Origin: an uncultured Prevotellaceae bacterium
GTDB taxonomy: Bacteria > Bacteroidota > Bacteroidia > Bacteroidales > Bacteroidaceae
NCBI GenBank assembly: GCA_947170495.1
Contig: CAMVUB010000003.1
Span: 1-64,000 of the forward strand
Direction of reading: 5' to 3'
DNA: 64,000 nt
Below are positions 63,029 through 64,000 of this stretch, piece after piece. The notes under the pieces were generated by a model. That model was given only the letters and a program-made list of their open reading frames with translations. It did not search any database and was not told the DNA's origin. How positions within the stretch are numbered: position 1 is the stretch's first letter; every line of letters begins with the position of its first letter. Both the position numbers and the translations under genes were made by a program.

Positions 63029-63563
63029 CATACGCCTGCGCGCCCTGGAGCCCGAAGACCTGGAGCTCATGTACCGCATTGAGAACGACAGCCGCTTCTG
63101 GCGTCACGGCAGCACGACCGTGCCCTACTCCCGCTATGCCCTGCGCGAGTATATCGCCAACAGCCGGGGGGACATCTTTGCCGACGGGCAGGTGCGACTC
63201 GTCATCGAGCGCGTCAGCACAGAGGACAGCAACGCAGCAGCCACACCCATCGGCTTCGCTGACCTCGTGAACTTCGACGCCATCCATCTGCGGGCAGAGA
63301 TAGGCTTGCTGATTCTACCTGAATACCAAGGGAAACACTATGGCCGTCCCGTGGTGGAAGCACTCTGCGCCTATGCCCGCCAGTTGCACCTCCACCAGAT
63401 CTACGCCATCATCGCCACCACAAACGAGCCAGCCCTGCAACTTTTCTCGCATGCTGGCTTTCAGGCCTCGGCGAAGTTGCAGGACTGGCTTCGTACTGAC
63501 GATGGCTTTGTAGATGCTGTCGTCTGGCAACAGCTTTTATCTTCCACGCCCGCCACCGCGTGA
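63012..63563 (+). CDS. GNAT N-acetyltransferase (RimJ/RimL type)
   Basis: A 183-residue acetyl-CoA-dependent transferase. IRLRALEPEDLELMYRIEND begins the fold, and ADLVNFDAIHLRAEIGLLIL then YQGKHYGRPVVEALCAYARQ contain the acetyl-CoA-binding loop. It may acetylate a protein N-terminus or a small amine; the substrate is unknown. Its start lies in the 3' end of the glycosyltransferase gene and its 3' end overlaps the convergent Gly/Ser/His-rich gene by 27 bases. Confidence 0.88.
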   Translation: MTSTADIRLRALEPEDLELMYRIENDSRFWRHGSTTVPYSRYALREYIANSRGDIFADGQVRLVIERVSTEDSNAAATPIGFADLVNFDAIHLRAEIGLLILPEYQGKHYGRPVVEALCAYARQLHLHQIYAIIATTNEPALQLFSHAGFQASAKLQDWLRTDDGFVDAVVWQQLLSSTPATA

Positions 63564-64000
63564 GCTACCGCCGTGGGAACCGCCTCTGTGGGAACCGCCA
63601 CTGAAGCCGCCACCTCGTGAGCCGCCGCTGTGCGAACCTCCGCTGAAGGAGCCGCTGCGCGTGTGGCTGCCACCACCGAAGCTGCTGGGGCGCGAACCAC
63701 CGTAGCTCGAAGAGGATGAGTGACCTACCGATGAGCGACCTACGGACGTATGACCTACGGACGTATGGTTGCTGTGACCTACCGTGGAGCGGGTGGAGCT
63801 GGGATGACCGTAGCTGCTGCTGCCGTGCGAACGGGAATCGTGGTTCGAAGGACGACCGCTCATGTGGGAACCGCCACCTCTATTCGGGGAATGGTAGCTA
63901 CCGCCGGGGCGATGGCTGGGATGACTGCCGCCGTGGTGTACGCTGCCATGATGGCCGATGGGGCCACGGTCATGTCCGCGGAAGCCGCCGTTCCAATGTG
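63537..64000 (-). CDS. Gly/Ser/His-rich protein, C-terminal part (partial)
   Basis: The frame stays open from the stop at 63537 to the end of the window, so an internal ATG at 63863 is not the start. The visible ~150 residues are low complexity, with GGSHRGGSHGGSSRGGGRGR at the end and HTSVGHTSVGRSSVGHSSSS in the middle. No domain can be named. The Gly/Ser/His bias suggests a flexible surface or metal-binding tail. Confidence 0.75.
   Translation of the reverse strand, partial: HWNGGFRGHDRGPIGHHGSVHHGGSHPSHRPGGSYHSPNRGGGSHMSGRPSNHDSRSHGSSSYGHPSSTRSTVGHSNHTSVGHTSVGRSSVGHSSSSSYGGSRPSSFGGGSHTRSGSFSGGSHSGGSRGGGFSGGSHRGGSHGGSSRGGGRGR

Noticed and set aside
63537..63863. Complete 108-residue Gly/Ser/His-rich protein
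   Set aside because: The frame remains open to the window end, so the internal ATG is not the start; it is annotated as a partial gene.

Overview
The window looks like a chromosomal segment of a high-GC Bacteroidales, most probably a member of the Prevotellaceae. The support is: promoters of the Bacteroidetes form TTTG-N19-TAnnTTTG; a DUF4835/PorD-type type IX secretion protein plus two secreted proteins ending in short GxYxxNGxKxxxK sorting tails; a BspA-type leucine-rich-repeat protein; DUF4923, DUF3127 and HU-CCDC81/SPOR proteins; an AddAB-like recombination pair; and DUF5112/5113-like sensor architecture. The species cannot be named from the sequence alone. No insertion sequence, prophage, CRISPR array or rRNA was seen. 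There is one tRNA, tRNA-Pro(UGG).

Layout. 1-1.9 kb: end of an unknown gene, a TPR protein and a decayed lipoprotein. 1.8-10.9 kb (minus): hisH-hisA-hisF-hisIE, an FtsE-type ATPase, lysC, lysA, a GT2 glycosyltransferase, a DedA protein and an M15 peptidase. 11-20.7 kb (minus): dnaN, an ExoX-like exonuclease, coaBC, porD-like, recN, a TPR protein with a degenerate trypsin domain, rlmH, an RluA-type synthase and a DUF4923 lipoprotein. 20.9-30.7 kb: a DUF3127 OB-fold protein, an FHA protein, a membrane protein with HU-like and SPOR domains, then addA-addB and a serine-type sulfatase. 30.7-35.4 kb is an AT-richer accessory island: a GHKL ATPase with a STAS-like DUF4325 partner, a 160-nt imperfect hairpin, a BspA-type surface protein, a PD-(D/E)XK-like protein, and 1.2 kb without genes that is packed with palindromes and MITE-like repeats. 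35.4-50.3 kb (plus): gyrA, two TPR proteins, a double-module sensor kinase with its response regulator, a UvrD/PcrA helicase and a secreted HExxH metallopeptidase. 50.4-55.8 kb (plus): udk, an MltF-like lytic transglycosylase, a CPA2 antiporter, an ABC exporter and a PepSY-like lipoprotein. 55.8-60.6 kb (minus): tRNA-Pro, hisG-hisD-hisC-hisB. 60.7-63.6 kb (plus): recR, a small membrane protein, a GT2 glycosyltransferase and a GNAT acetyltransferase, then the end of a Gly/Ser/His-rich protein on the minus strand.

How the genes work together. The two separated his clusters together encode every histidine step seen here (HisG, HisIE, HisA, HisH/HisF, HisB, HisC, HisD). LysC and LysA give the entry and exit steps of the diaminopimelate-lysine route. 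DnaN, RecN, AddAB, RecR, UvrD and GyrA form a large DNA replication and repair content.

The most unusual feature is repeat structure rather than a gene. (1) Many spacers are built from imperfect tandem words with a period of about 7 nt (sometimes 8 or 9). Such words also sit in frame inside hisIE, hisF, hisB, coaBC and addB, at domain linkers or loops. (2) A GC-rich palindrome family decorates the his genes. It encodes a similar peptide near the N-termini of HisIE, HisB and HisC. Opposite-orientation copies supply the stop codons of hisC and hisD and abut that of hisG, so the hisB and hisC start codons lie in loops of long inverted repeats.
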